Source of the DNA: Ziziphus jujuba
Lineage: Eukaryota; Streptophyta; Magnoliopsida; Rosales; Rhamnaceae
Assembly: GCF_031755915.1 (NCBI RefSeq)
Contig: NC_083384.1
Span: 2,078,001-2,142,000 of the forward strand
Reading direction: 5' to 3'
Length of the DNA: 64,000 nucleotides
The notes beneath the pieces are model-generated. The model was not told where the DNA came from, did no database searches, and saw only the letters and a list, made by a program, of their open reading frames with translations. Of this stretch, positions 9,100 to 21,301 are shown one piece after another (the first letter of the stretch is position 1; the number at the start of each line of letters is the position of its first letter). The position numbers and the translations under genes were made by a program.

Positions 9100-10235
9100 T
9101 GCTACGAACCTAGGACGACCTGCTCTTAAACCCATATTATATTAGCCCGGATCTTAATTAAGTTCAAGTTCTAATGGAATGGACCTCAACCCCTAACCAA
9201 CCTGTGGTTAGAAACCTTGGTCTAATGTAGACGCCACAATAGGGGATGGAAAACCTATTGATAAGTGAAGCTAAAACAACCAATTCTCTAATGGTGTTTT
9301 AGGTGTTCTCAAATAACAAAGAGATAATTAATCTCACAAGTATTTTCATAATCAAATCAAAGTTGTGTTCTCATTGAAAAATAAGCCTTTAAATAGGCTA
9401 CAAATCTACGAAATAAAACCCTAAAAATAAAGAAAAACCAGCCACCACAAATAAAGAAACCTAGTTGGCTGAAACTATACTTCCTTTCCTAATCTAAGTT
9501 TGATTAATTAATTCCTTTATATTAAATTAGAAATTAATTAATTTACAATGGAAAGAATAAAATAAAAACATTCCTAAAGTTATTTTTCCAGAAAATAAAT
9601 AAATAAAAGCCAAAAAGTAATGGTAGTTTCCTAAAACAAAAAGTAAAAACAAATTAGGAAACTAAAAATGCTAGCCTTTTTTATCAAGTTGACTTTGATC
9701 AATCTTTGACCTCTTTGAGCTTCAAATCAGCTTCTAGATTCTTTTTAGGATGCCAAATAAGATGAATATGAAGTCCCACACGTTGCTCATGCTTGGAAAA
9801 ATAAGAAAAGGCTAATATAGTAAAATACAGTAAAGCCAGCAAGCAATACAGCAAATTCGGCCAAATTGTTGATGATGTCCGTACAAGCCCTTTTTGATTG
9901 CATTTGAGGCTGCTTTAACTTGATTCCATGACCTCTTAGGCATATTTATTGAACCCATAAAGCATTGGAACCATTTCATGCTTCCCGGACTCCAAAAATG
10001 TACCAAAACCGTCACCTGGGTCCGTATCGACTTCCACCATTTGGATGCTTCGAATAGGCTTTGTATCTTCAAGTATGGACAAGCTCTGTTGAGATTGATT
10101 ACCTTCTATATAAATACTCCCAGTTTGCCCTTAAATCTCTTAATTTGAGCTCTTGTGATTGGCCTAGTCTTCATCCGTGTCGAGTCAACACCCCAGCGGG
10201 TTATCGGTGGAGTGGGCTCGGGCGTAATCACATCA
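9100..10235 (-). repeat. Gypsy LTR (complete, 1136 bp)
   Basis: Copy of the LTR at 1738-2831 without its ~40-bp deletion. It starts at 10235 (TGATGTGATTACG) and ends at 9100, where the terminus reads CGTAGCA instead of CGTATCA. It carries the ADSTRMKTR-type coding start (here VDSTRMKTR). It is the 3' LTR of the damaged unit above it. Confidence 0.87.
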
Positions 10236-13141
10236 TTCCCCTCCTCTTGAAAAGGATTTGTCCTCAAATCAAGATCATCACCTGCAGCAAAAGGAGTTAA
10301 ATCAGCAACATTAAATGCAGCACTCATGTTATACTCACCCGGTAAATCAAGCTTGTAGGCATTCCTGTTATTCGGCTCCAAAACTTGAAAAAGTCTATCC
10401 ATAGGCGGCATGAGCTTTGACTGTCCTTGTTTAGGAAACCTTTCCTTTCGTAATTGCAACCAAACCAATTCTCCTGGATCAAACACTATTACAACAAAAT
10501 CTATAAATACATGCTCATTATGGTAAAAATTACACTTTTTAAAGTTAGCAAACAGTATTTCCCAAATTTTCAAATTGCCACTAAGTAAAGCTCTCAACAA
10601 TGCAGATAAAGTTCTATGCAATAAAGACATCTTTAAATAAGTATCTTAAAAATTCATGGTCAGCAATGATTTCTTATTCATAATTACTTTATTAACATCA
10701 CCAAAGCTAAGATAAAAATTTATATTCTTCCTTTCTTGTCTTCCTTTTCCTTTATCACTCAATGCCATCTCACCTTCCTCACTCTTGGCTTTTGCACCAA
10801 ATTTTTCACTCTTGGTTTTATTAAAATCTTTCCACACAACCTGAGTATTAGAAGACTTACCTTGGATAGCAAGCTTACCTTTTCCCTCTTGATTGAATGG
10901 TAGTCCACTTGGAATTTCATTTGGGAAGACATCTCCAAATTCCTTCAAAAGAGAAATCATTGAACTTGGCAATTCAAGTTCTTCAAAGTTAGTTTGATCA
11001 TTAAAATAATTTTCTTTATAAATCATGACCAGCAAAGGTTTCTTACACTCAATAACCTTATTAATATCCCCTAAACTCAAATAAAAGTTGCTACTTGATC
11101 TTTCTTTTCTTTCTTTTTCTTTTTCCCCCTTGGATTGGTGCAAACCTTTGGATTTCCCTTCCTTCTCCAAGCTCTCGGGTTTGCCACTCTCTTTCCCCTC
11201 TCTTTTGATTTTTCCTTGATCTTTCCACTCAATATGAGTCTTAGAAACCTTACCTTGATCAACAACCTCATTCTTATCTTCTTGAAAGGATGGTGAAGCC
11301 GTTGGTGCCATACTTGGTTTTTCCTTAAGCTTTTCGGCTTCTTTCCTTTGTTGCATTTGTAATTGGTCTTTGTAAACCTGTGTAGGAGATAATGGTTCTA
11401 GCTTGACCTTCCTCCCTTTAAACCTGAAAACAATACTATTTTCTCGACCAAAATGAGTAGCATCTTTATCAAATTGCCATGGCCTACCTAATAGTATATG
11501 TCCAGCAATCATGGGTACAATATCACATAAAACTACATCCTCATATCTACGTATATTAAATTTTACTTTGGCTTGTTTATTCACTATTATTTCACCACCA
11601 TCATTAAGCCATTGTAATCTATAAGGTTCTGGATGTTTAATAGTTATTAAGCCTAATTTATCAACTACAATGTTACTAATTATATTTGTACAACTTCCAC
11701 TATCAATAATCATACTACAAATCTTTCCTTGAATTTCACATCGGGTGTGGAAGATGTTCTTTCTTTGAATTTCATCCTCGTCTTTGTATGCAGCAAGTAC
11801 TCTCCTAGAAAGCAAGTTTAATTCAGCATTGGATGCTTGCAAGGTTTCGGGTTCACCCTCCAAGTCCTCCTCCTCTTGCTTGGCTTCATCCTCACTTTCT
11901 TCACTTTCCGATTCTAGCTCGTCATTGCCCTTTAACACCATGATTCTTCTATTCGGGCATTGGCTATCAATGTGTCCTCCTCCCTGGCACTTAAAACACA
12001 CAACATCATGAGTTCTAGAAGGTTTAGGATCTAATTTTACCTCATTCTTTGGTGCTTGGACAGATTTGGTTCTAGTTTCCTTCCTTGGCCAGTTTGAACT
12101 TTCTTCTTTGACTTTCGGCTTTAGCTTGCTTTCATAGATGGGATTGTTGCTCCAGCCATTTGAATTGGACCTTCCATTATTGGAAACACCTCCAAACCAT
12201 GATCTTACACCCCTCGTCTTGAATTGGTGCTCAAGCTTAATGGCAACATGCAACATCTCCTCCAACTCTAAGTATTGTTGCAAATCTAGTTGGTTGGCTA
12301 TCTCACAATTCAAACCACCAAGAAATCTTGCCATGGTTGCTTCTCTATCCTCATTCATATTTAACCTCATCATGAGCATCTCCATCTCTTTGTAACAATC
12401 CTCCATGGACCTAGTTCCTTGAGATAAAGATTGAAGTCTTTGATGCAGCAACCTATGATAGTGTGATGGTACGAATCGCTTCCTCATGGCTCCTTTCATT
12501 TGTCGCCATGTAGTAATCAAGTCATCACCAACTCTCCTTCGGGTGTTTTGCTCATTGGTGCACCATTGGAGTGCATAATGTCCAAACTCCATTGCTGCCA
12601 ATTTCACCTTCTTAGCCTCCGAATAATTATGGCGGTCAAATATCATCTCCATCTTTTCTTCCCACTCCAAATATGCTTCGGGGTCACTTTTTCCCATGAA
12701 TGGTGGGATGTTGATCTTGATATTGCTAAGATTGTCATCTTTTTCTTCCCTCCTATATCTTCCATGGCCAGCTCTATTTTGGACAGCAAAAGTTTCGTCC
12801 ATACCTTCCACAAAGTCTCCATCGAATGGCTCCTCATCAAATTCCTCTCTCGGTCTCTCGCGACCTCCTCGTCCTCGGTCTCGCCCTCCATGGAATTCTT
12901 GCCTATTTCTTGTATTCGGGATTCCTTGCGAGGCTTCTAGTCTTCCCACACTTTGATTCACATGCTCAACTTGAGCACTAACCCGCTGTATTGATTCCAA
13001 AATAGCTCTCATGTCCACCTGGTCTCCACTCCCGGTGGCTCGGGCATCGCCATGGAATGCTACGGACTCCTCCTCATTGATCCTCAAAGGTGGATCTCCT
13101 CTCCTCATTCTTGATTCTGTCATGTTAGTATAATAATGCAA
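10106..13141 (-). pseudogene. Gag-protease-rearranged pol, copy 2 (nonsense mutation)
   Basis: Counterpart of 2702-5737, with the same domain order: gag, CFKC zinc knuckle, DSGSCTN protease, two linkers, integrase-core relic, RT-end relic and integrase C-terminal region. A Lys codon is changed to TAA at about 10645, just after TMNF, which splits the frame into an 850-codon upstream part and a 174-codon remainder in the same frame. The open frame upstream runs back to 13198 through LTR-derived sequence created by the 13160 junction; I take the true start as the Met equivalent to 5737 or the Met six codons later. Confidence 0.87.
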
Positions 13142-13160
13142 TAAAAATAAAATAGGACCT

Positions 13161-13732
13161 AAAAATGCTAGCCTTTTGATCAAGTTGTCTTTGATCAATC
13201 TTTCACCTCTTTGAGCTCCAAATCAGCTTCTAGATGCTTTCTAGGATGCCAAATAAGTTGAATATGAAGTCCCACACGTTGCCCATGCTTGGAAAAATAA
13301 GAAAAGGCTAATACAGTAAAATACAGGAAAGGCAGCAAGCAATACAGCAAATTCGGCCAAATTGTTGATGCTGTCCGTACAAGCCCTTTTTGATTGCATT
13401 TGAGGCTGATTTAACTTGATTCCATGACCTATTAGGCATATGTATTGAACCCATAAAGCATTGGAACCATTTCATGCTTCCCGGACTCCAAAAATGTACC
13501 AAAACCGTCACCCGGGTCCGTACCAGTCTCGAGCACTTGTATCAGCAAAACAAGTCTTGGTTCCCTGGTCATGATCATTCCTTCTTGATTATGATTTGTC
13601 CTTTTAATAAGCACATCAAGGTTATCCTTGAACTTCTTGGCTTGTGCTCCAGTGATTGGTCCCACCTTCATCCGTAACGGATTAGCACCCCAGCGGGTTA
13701 TCGGTTGAGCGGGCTCGGGCGGAATCACATCA
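13161..13732 (-). repeat. Gypsy LTR fragment (5' half), 3' LTR of the next element
   Basis: The first ~570 bp of an LTR, starting at 13732 after a polypurine tract and cut off at 13161, where it joins the pre-gag region of the neighbouring unit. The R/U5 part is missing. It carries the ANPLRMK-type pol tail, open for ~99 codons to MLYGFNTYA. Confidence 0.85.
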
Positions 13733-14571
13733 TTCCCCTCCTCTTGAAAAGGATTTGTCCTCAAATCAAGATCATCACCTGCAGCAAAAGGAGTTAAATC
13801 AGCAATAATAAATGCAGCACTAACACTATACTCACCTATTAAATTAAGTTTGTAGGTATTCTCGTGAATCCGCTTCAAAACTTGAAAAAGTCCATCCATA
13901 GGCGGCATGAGCTTTGACTTTCTTTGTTTAGAAAACCTTTCCTTTCGTAAGTGCAACAAAACCAATTCTCCTGGGTCAAACACTATTACAACAAAATCTA
14001 GAAATACATGCTCATTATGGTAAAAATTACACTTTTTAAAGTTAGCAAACAAGATTTCCCAAATTTTCAAATTGCCACTAAGTAAATCTCTCAACAATGC
14101 AGATAAAGTTCTATGCAATAAAGACATCTTTAAATAAATATCTTTAAAATTCATGGTCAGCAATGATTTCTTATTCATAATTACTTTATTAACATCACCA
14201 AAGCTAAGATAAAAATTTATATTATTCCTTTCTTTTTCTTTCACACTCACTGATTCAATGGGTTTTACATCACTCTCGGTTTTTGCACCAAATTTCTCAC
14301 TTTTGGGTTTAATATAATTTTTCCACACAACCTGAGTATTAGAAGACTTACCTTGGACAGCAACCTCACCTTTTCCCTCTTTATTGGATTGTAGTCCACT
14401 TGGAATTTCATTTGGGAAGATATCTCCAAATTCCTTCAAAAGAGAAATCATTGAACTTGGCAATTCAAGTTCTTCAAACTTAATTTGATCATTAAAATAA
14501 TTTTCTTTATAAATCATGACCAACAAAGGTTTCTTACACTCAATAACCTTATTAATATCCCCAAAACTCAA
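13433..14571 (-). pseudogene. Gypsy pol remnant with LTR tail (379 codons open)
   Basis: Open frame from FGDINKVIECKKPLL through the second linker (NFYLSFGDVNKVI), the integrase-core relic, the RT-end relic (CNFYHNEHVFLDFVV), the integrase C-terminal region and ~99 codons of LTR ending at 13432/13433. It is the downstream part of the broken polyprotein of element 3; a stop at about 14617 separates it from protease. There is no catalytic RT or integrase motif. Confidence 0.82.
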
Positions 14572-16620
14572 ATAAAACTTGCTACTTGACCTTTCTTTTC
14601 TTTCTTTTTCTTTTTCTCACTTGGATTGGCGCAAACCTTCGGATTTCCCTCTCTTCTCCAAGCTCTCGGGTTTTCCACTTTCTTTCCCCTCTCTTTCAGT
14701 TTTTCCTTGATCTTTCCACTCAATATGAGTCTTAGAAACCTTACCTTGATCAGCAACCTCATTCTTACCTTCTTGAAAGGATGGTGAAGCCATTGGTGCC
14801 ATACTTGCTTTTTCATTGAGCTTTTCGGCTTCTCTCCTTTGTTGCATTTGTAATTGGTCTTTGTAAACCTCTTTAGGAGATAATGGTTCCAGCTTGACCT
14901 TCTTCCCTTTAAACCTGAAAACAATACTATTTTCTCGACCAAAATGAGTAGCATCTTTATCAAATTGCCATGGTCTACCTAATAGTATATGTCCAGCAAT
15001 CATGGGTACAATATCACATAAAACTACATCCTCATATCTACTTATATTAAATTTTACTTTGGCTTGTTTATTCACTTTTATTTCACCACTATCATTAAGC
15101 CATTGTAATCTATAAGGTTCTGGATGTTTAATAGTTATTAAGGCTAAGTTATCAACTACAATGTTACTAATTACATTTGTACAAATTCCACTATCAGTAA
15201 TCATACTACAAATCTTACCTTCAATTTCACATCTGGTGTGGAAGATGTTCTCTCTTTGAATTTCATCCTCATCTTTCTATTCAGCAAGTACTCTCCTAGA
15301 AAGCAAGTTTAATTCAGCATTGGATGCTTGCAAGGTTCCGGGTTCATCCTCCAAGTCCTCCTCCTCTTGCTTGGCTTCATCCTCACTTTCTTCACTTTCC
15401 GATTCTAGCTCGTCATTGCCCCTTAACACCATGATTCTTCTATTCGGGCATTGGCTAGCAATGTATCCTCCTCCTTCGCACTTAAAACACACAACATCAT
15501 GAGTTCTACAAGGTTTAGGATCTAATTTTACCTCATTCTTTGGTGCTTGGACAGATTTGGTTCTAGTCTCCTTCCTTGGCTAGTTTGAACTTTCTTCTTT
15601 GACTTTCGGATTTAGCTTGCTTTCATAGATGGGATTGTTCCTCCAGCCACTTGAATTGGACCTTCCACTATTGGAAACACCTCCAAACCATGATCTTACA
15701 CCCCTTCTCTTGAATTGATGCTCTAATTTAATAGCCACATGCAACATCTCCTCCAATTCTACATATTGTTATAATTCTAGTTGATTGGCTATTTCACGAT
15801 TTAAACCACCAAGAAACCTTGCCGTGGTTGCTTCCATATCTTCATTCAAGTTCAATCTCATCATAAGCATCGCCATCTCCTTGTAATAAACCTCCACAGA
15901 TCCATGTCCTTGAGATAAAGATTGAAGTCTTTGATGCAGCAACCTATGATAGTGTGATGGTACGAATCGCTTCTGCATGGCTCCTTTCATTTGTCGCCAT
16001 GTAGTAATCAAGTCATCACCAACTCTCCTTCAGGTGTTTTGCTCATTGGTCCACCATTGGAATGCATAATGGCCAAACTCCATTACTGCCAATTTCACCT
16101 TCTTAGCCTCTGAATAATTATGGCGGTCAAATATCATCTCTATCTTTTCTTCCCACTCCAAATATTCTTCGGGGTCACTTTTTCCCATGAATGGTGGGAT
16201 GTTGATCTTCATATTGCTAAGATTGTCATCTGTTTCTTCCCTCCTATATCTTCCATGGCCAGCTCTATCTTGGACAGAAAAAGTTTCATCCATACCTTCC
16301 TCAAAGTCTCCACTGAATGGCTCCTCATCAAATTTCTCTCTCGGTCTCTCGCGACCTCCTCGTCCTCCATGGAATTCTTGCCTATTTCTTGTGTTCGGAA
16401 TTCCTTGGGAAACTTCTAGCCTTCCCATCCTTTGATTCACATGCTCAACTTGAGCACTAACCTGCTGTATTGACTCCAAAACAGCTCTCATGTCCACTTG
16501 GTCTCCATTCCCGGTAGCTCGGGCATCGCCATGGAATGCTACGGACTCCTCCTCATTGATCCTCAAGGGTGGATCTCCTCTCCTCATTCTTGATTCTGTC
16601 ATGTTAGTATAATAATGCAA
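14572..16620 (-). pseudogene. Gag-protease of element 3 (multiple stops)
   Basis: Gag starts as MTESRMRRGDPPLR near 16602 and is interrupted at ~16029 (CGA to TGA within NTRRRVGDD), ~15768 (CAA to TAA), ~15582 (TGG to TAG) and ~15277 (TAC to TAG). The zinc knuckle has lost its histidine (CFKCEGGGYIASQC). The protease motif survives as TDSGICTN, followed by LLGRPW. Most inactivating changes are C:G to T:A, as expected for methylated, silenced DNA. Domain order matches 2702-5737. Confidence 0.85.
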
Positions 16621-17745
16621 TAGAAATAAAATAGGACCTTACAATTTCACTCCCATACGTGTTTCACTCAAATGAGAACTCGACACTCGTGTTTGCACAC
16701 TTGTTTCGGCTTTTTACCCTCTTTTAAGCTCAACACTCTTGCCTTTTTCCACTCAATGAGTTATCTCAAAGTTCTAATTAAAACACCCACAAAACAGCAG
16801 TTAGATCACTAGTATGTTTTAATTAAACTTATCAGCAAAACAATAGCAAAAAGTAGGCAATACCGAAAGAATCCAACAAATCCTAATTTTTCGGCTTTCT
16901 AGACAAGAAAACAGAAAATAATGGAAAAACGTTGGAATTTTTGAAAACTGCACCAGATGGTAATAGATTATGAGTTCAAGAATAAAATTCTAGAAAAAGA
17001 AATTCAAATACAAACAAGAATCAAAGAGAACAAAAATATAGAAAACTGTTGGTTGTTGTTCTTGTAATTCAAGTTTTGTATCAATTCCTTTGACTAATTT
17101 TAATCCAAATAATTTAAGCACCCATAATGCAATTATCCAGCAGCAAAGATAGTTCCCCAGCAACTCAAATATTGAATAAATAATCAAAAAACCAGCAGCT
17201 CCAACAAATTTCCAGCTAATAGGTCAAACTCAAACAAACCGAAATATTATTATTATTATTATTATTTTATTCGGCTTTACCTCTTCCCCTTTTTTTTTTT
17301 TTTTTCTTTTTTCACTCACAGAACATAAACAACTGCAGTAGCAAGAATAATTACCAAATTTGCAATTCCAACTCCAGAAATTCACCAAACCCGTGATCTC
17401 CAAATAAACACAAATGTGCAGTTTTTTTTTTTTTTTTAAATGTTGCCGCAAACTCTTTTTTTTTTTTTTAATATATGAATGCAAATATTTGAGACTAAAA
17501 CAGCAAAAAAAAAAAAAATCAACAAGAACAATGATGAAAAACAACAAACAAACTAGGAAACAAAAATACGATAAAACTAGGAATTCCTAATACAACTAGG
17601 AATTAATAAATTAATTTGTTTTTTTTTAAAGATGCAGAACGTGTATGGGATGGATGCGACCTTAACCTAATGCTAAATTTGCAGAATAATACAAAAACAA
17701 ATAAAGCAAATAAAGATAGATCAAACCTGAACAAAATTTAGCTCT
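16621..17745 (-). other. Leader and damaged primer-binding site of element 3
   Basis: Untranslated leader with T runs and a (TTA)n/(ATT)n stretch at about 17246-17268. The primer-binding region reads GCTCTGATACAAACC on the plus strand where intact copies read GCTCTGATACCAAATGATACGAACC. The loss fits a deletion between two GATAC repeats, removing half the site and the LTR end. Confidence 0.75.
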
Positions 17746-18880
17746 GATACAAACCTAGGACGATCTGCTCCTAAACCCGTATTATATTAGCCCGGATCTT
17801 AATTAAGTTCAAGTTCTAAAAGAATTGACCTCAACCCCTAACCAACCTGTGGTTAGAAACCTTGGTATAATGTAGACGCCACAATAGGGGATGGAAAACC
17901 TATTGATAAGTCAAGCTAAAACAACCAATTCCCTAATGGTGTTTTAGGTGTTCTCAATGAACAAAGGGATAGTTAATCTCACAAGTATTTTCTTAATCAA
18001 ATTAAAGTTTTTTTCTTATTGACAACTGAGCCTTTAAATAGGCTACAAAGCCATGAAATAAAACCCCAGAACATAAAGAAAACCAGCCACCACACACAAA
18101 GAAACCTAGTTGGCCGAAACTCTACTTCCTTTCCTAATCTAAGTTTGATTAATTAATTCCTTTATATTAAATTAGGAATTAATTAATTTACAATGGAAAG
18201 AATAAAATAAAAACCTTCTTAAAGTTATTTGTCCTAAAAATAAATAAATAAAAGCCAAAAAGTAATGGTAGTTTCCTAAAACAAAAAGTAAAAACAAATT
18301 AGGAAACTAAAAATGCTAGCCTTTTGATCAAGTTGACTTTGATCAATCTTTGACCTCTTTGAGCTCTAAATCAGCTTCTAGATGCTTTGTAGGATGAAAA
18401 ATAAGCTGAATATGAAGTCCCACACGTTGCCCATGCTTGGAAAAATAAGAAAAGGCTAATACAGTAAAATATAGTAAATCCAGCAAGCAATACAGCAAAT
18501 TCGGCCAAATTGTTGATGCTATCCGTACAAGCCCTTTTTTATTGCATTTGAGGCTGCTTTAACTTGATTCCATGACCTCTTAGGCATATGTATTGAACCC
18601 ATAAATCACTGGAACCATTTCATGCTTCCTGGACTCCAAAAATGTACCAAAACCGTCACCCGGGTCCGTACCAGTCTCCAGCGCTTGTATCAGCAAAACA
18701 GGTCTTGGTTCCTTGGTCGTGATCATTCCTTCTTTGTTATGATTTATCCTTTGAATAAGCACAGCAAGGTTATCCTTGAACTTCTTGGGTTGTGCTCTAG
18801 TGATTGGTCCCACCTTCATCCGTAATGGATTAGCACCCCAGCGGGTTATCGGTTGAGCTGGCTCGGGCGGAATCACATCA
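17746..18880 (-). repeat. Gypsy LTR (5' LTR of element 3)
   Basis: Nearly complete LTR starting at 18880 (TGATGTGATTCCGCCC on the minus strand). The opposite end is trimmed by the deletion that removed the primer-binding site. Its outer terminus is joined exactly to plastid atpB sequence at 18881. It includes the 13-bp inverted repeat and TATA-like box. Confidence 0.85.
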
Positions 18881-19951
18881 GCTATAATGTCCTGAAGTTC
18901 TTTGTAACGTTGTAAAGTTTGTTTAACTCTTTGTGCAGTTTCGTAATGTTATTCGCTAACGATCCGAGGTTGGAGCATAGTTGACGTTGAATCTGAAGGA
19001 TCTACTGCTGGATAGATACCTTTGGTAGCCAATCCTCTTGGTTGTACAGTAGTAGCATCTAAATGTGCAAATGTTATGGCAAAAGCGGGATCGGTGAAAT
19101 CATCCATGGGTACATAAACTACTTGAATAGAAGTTATGGACCCCTCTTTGGTAGAAGTAATTCGTTCTTGTAATAAACCCATTTCGGTACTAAGAGTGGG
19201 TTGATATCCCACAGCGAAGGGCATTATACCAAACAAGGCTGATACTTTGGATCCCACTTGGACAAAATGAAAGATATTGTCAATAAATAGAAGTACGTAT
19301 TGTTCATTAACATTTCGAAAATATTCTGCCATAGTTAGGGCAGTTAAACCAACTCTCATACGCGGTCCTAGTGGTTCATTCATCTGATCGTAGACTAGAG
19401 CTACTTTTGGTTCTAAAATATTTTTTTCATTAATTACTCCAGATTCTTTCATTTCTATGTAAAGATCATTGCCTTCACGAGTACGTTCACCTCCTCCACC
19501 AAATATGGATACGCCCTTATGAGCTTAGGCAATGTTGTTGATCAATTCCATAATGAGTACTGTTTTGCCCAGTCCCACTCCCTCGAATAGTCCTATTTTT
19601 CCTTCGTGGCAATAAGGGGCTAAAAGATCTACTACTTGAATTCCTGTTTAAAAAATCGATAATTTTGTATCCAACTGTATAAAGGCAAGCATAGATCTAT
19701 ATGTAAGAGATGTTGTGTGTGTATCTACAGGACCTAAATTATCAATGGGCTCTCCAGGCACGTTGAAAATTCATCCTAGCATCGCTCCACCAACTAGAAC
19801 ACTTAGAGGAGCTCCGGTGTCAACCACTTCCATTCCTCTTGTTAGACTGTCTGTAGCACTCATAGCTATGACTCTAACTCAATTATTTCATAATAATTGC
19901 TGTACTTCACAAGTCACAAAAATTTTTTGACCAACAGTATCTTGGCCCTTA
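18881..19951 (-). pseudogene. atpB: Plastid atpB fragment (NUPT)
   Basis: An internal segment of the plastid ATP synthase CF1 beta subunit gene, roughly codons 60-395 of ~498. Recognisable: [61 protein letters not shown] and [11 protein letters not shown], ending at YKELQDII. It is a relic: the frame is open only for 18949-19452, with stops on both sides; the Walker A loop reads EGVGLGKT instead of GGAGVGKT; many conserved residues are changed. Both ends stop exactly at outward-pointing gypsy LTR termini. atpB lies in the large single-copy region of plastomes, so this is not part of the inverted-repeat NUPT to the right. Confidence 0.93.
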
Positions 19952-20560
19952 TGATGTGATTCCGCCCGAACCCGCTCCACCGATAACCCGCTGGGGTGCT
20001 GACTCGACACGGATGAAGACTAGGCCAATTACAAGAGCTCAAATTAAGAGATTTAAAGACTACCTAGGAGTATGTATACAGGGGGTAATCAATCTCAACA
20101 GAGCTTGTCCATACATATGCCTAATAGGTCATGGAATCAAGTTAAAGCAGCCTCAAATGCAATAAAAAAGGGCTTGTACGGACAGCATCAACAATTTGGC
20201 CAAATTTGCTGTATTGCTTGCTGGCTTTACTGTATTTTACTGTATTAGCCTTTTCTCATACTTCCAAGCAAGGGCAACGTGAGGAACTTCACAATAAGCT
20301 TATTTGGCATTCCAAAAAGACTATTGAACCTGATTTGGAGTCCAATTGGATCAAAGAAGGGTCATTACCAACATAGTCGAAAATTACGATTTTTAGTTTC
20401 CTAATTTGTTTTTACTTTTTGTTTTAGGAAACTACCATTACTTGTTGGTTTTTATTTATTTATTTTCTGGACAAATAACTTTAGTAAGGTTTTTATTTTA
20501 TTATTTCCCTTGTAAATTAATTAATTTCTAATTTAATATAAAGAAATTATTTAAAATCAA
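19952..20560 (+). repeat. Gypsy LTR fragment (5' part, plus strand)
   Basis: Starts exactly at TGATGTGATTCCGCCC after atpB and runs ~610 bp to about 20560, including the 5' arm region of the conserved inverted repeat in a degraded form. It is cut there and joined to a minus-strand gag fragment. The orientation is opposite to the LTR on the other side of atpB. Confidence 0.83.
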
Positions 20561-21301
20561 TCATCATAAGCATCTCCATCTCCTTGTAATAATCCTCCAC
20601 GGACTTACTTCCTTGAGATAAAGATTGAAGCCTTTGATGCAGCAACCTATGATAGTGTGATGGTACAAATTGCTTCCTCGTGGCTCCTTTCATTTGTCGC
20701 CATGTAGTGATCAAGTCATCACCAACTCTTCTTCGGGTATTTTTCTCATTTGTCCACCATTGGAGTGCATAATGACCAAACTCCATTGCTGCCAATTTCA
20801 CCTTCTTGGCCTCCGAATAGTTGTGGCAATCAAAGATCATCTCCATTCTCTCCTCCCATTCCAAATATGCTTCTGGATCACTTTTACCCATGAATGGTGG
20901 GATGTTTACCTTGATGTTGCGAAGATCATCATCTTCATTCCTTGCTGGTCTCCCATGGATTAGCCTTTCATGAGGTTCAAAAATTTCATCAAACCCTTCA
21001 TCCAAGTCATCTCCATAGTTACTTTCCCCGAATTCCTCTCTTGGTCGCCCTCGGCCTCCTCGACCTCGACCTCCATGAGCATCTAACCTTATATTGGGCA
21101 CTCCTTGGGATGTTTCTAACCTGTCCATCTATGATTTAAATGGTCAAATCGGGCATTCATCTGCTGTAATTGCTCCAATATAGCCCTCATGTTTGTTTGC
21201 CCAACACTCCCCGTAGCTTGGAAATCACCTTTAAATCCTACGAACTCCTCTTCATTAATTCTCAAAGGTGGATCTCCTCTTCTCACCCTTGAATCTGCCA
21301 T
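20561..21301 (-). pseudogene. Gypsy gag 5' fragment
   Basis: The N-terminal part of gag (MADSRVRRGDPPLRINEEE, then the PPFMGKSDPEAYLEWEERM domain to MEMLMM), frameshifted near 21120. Downstream gag, protease and pol are missing, because the fragment is cut by the LTR join at 20561. It belongs to the diverged subfamily of the neighbouring element (MADSRV start rather than MTESRM). Confidence 0.82.

Larger units (their letters stand above)
7364..13160. repeat. 7.4-kb tandem segment, copy 2
   Basis: Direct repeat of 1-5756. It ends abruptly at 13160, just upstream of the gag start, where the sequence continues with the interior of another LTR. The leader, primer-binding site and 5' LTR that copy 1 possesses are therefore missing here. 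Confidence 0.85.
13161..18880 (-). mobile_element. Gypsy element 3 (decayed)
   Basis: Minus-strand element with truncated 3' LTR (13161-13732), internal region 13733-17745 and complete 5' LTR (17746-18880) abutting plastid atpB. Both LTRs are the ANPLRMK type, unlike the mismatched pair of the unit at 1738-8042. The primer-binding site is cut by a ~10-bp deletion and gag carries several stops, so this copy is dead. Confidence 0.8.

Noticed and set aside
10646..13198. Gag start at 13198 (about 20 residues of extra N-terminus)
   Set aside because: The extension is LTR sequence joined at 13160; all other copies begin at MHYYTN or MTESR.
1..18880. CRISPR-like or satellite array because of many direct repeats
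   Set aside because: The repeats are kilobase-scale LTRs and element internals, with no short regular repeat-spacer pattern.
18949..19452. 167-codon atpB frame as an active nuclear gene
   Set aside because: Only an internal third is open, the Walker A motif is altered, and both ends are cut by LTRs.
18881..19951. Plastid DNA carried as cargo inside a retrotransposon
   Set aside because: It lies outside LTR termini rather than between a 5' and 3' LTR of one element in the same orientation; insertion beside existing plastid DNA is simpler, though capture is not fully excluded.
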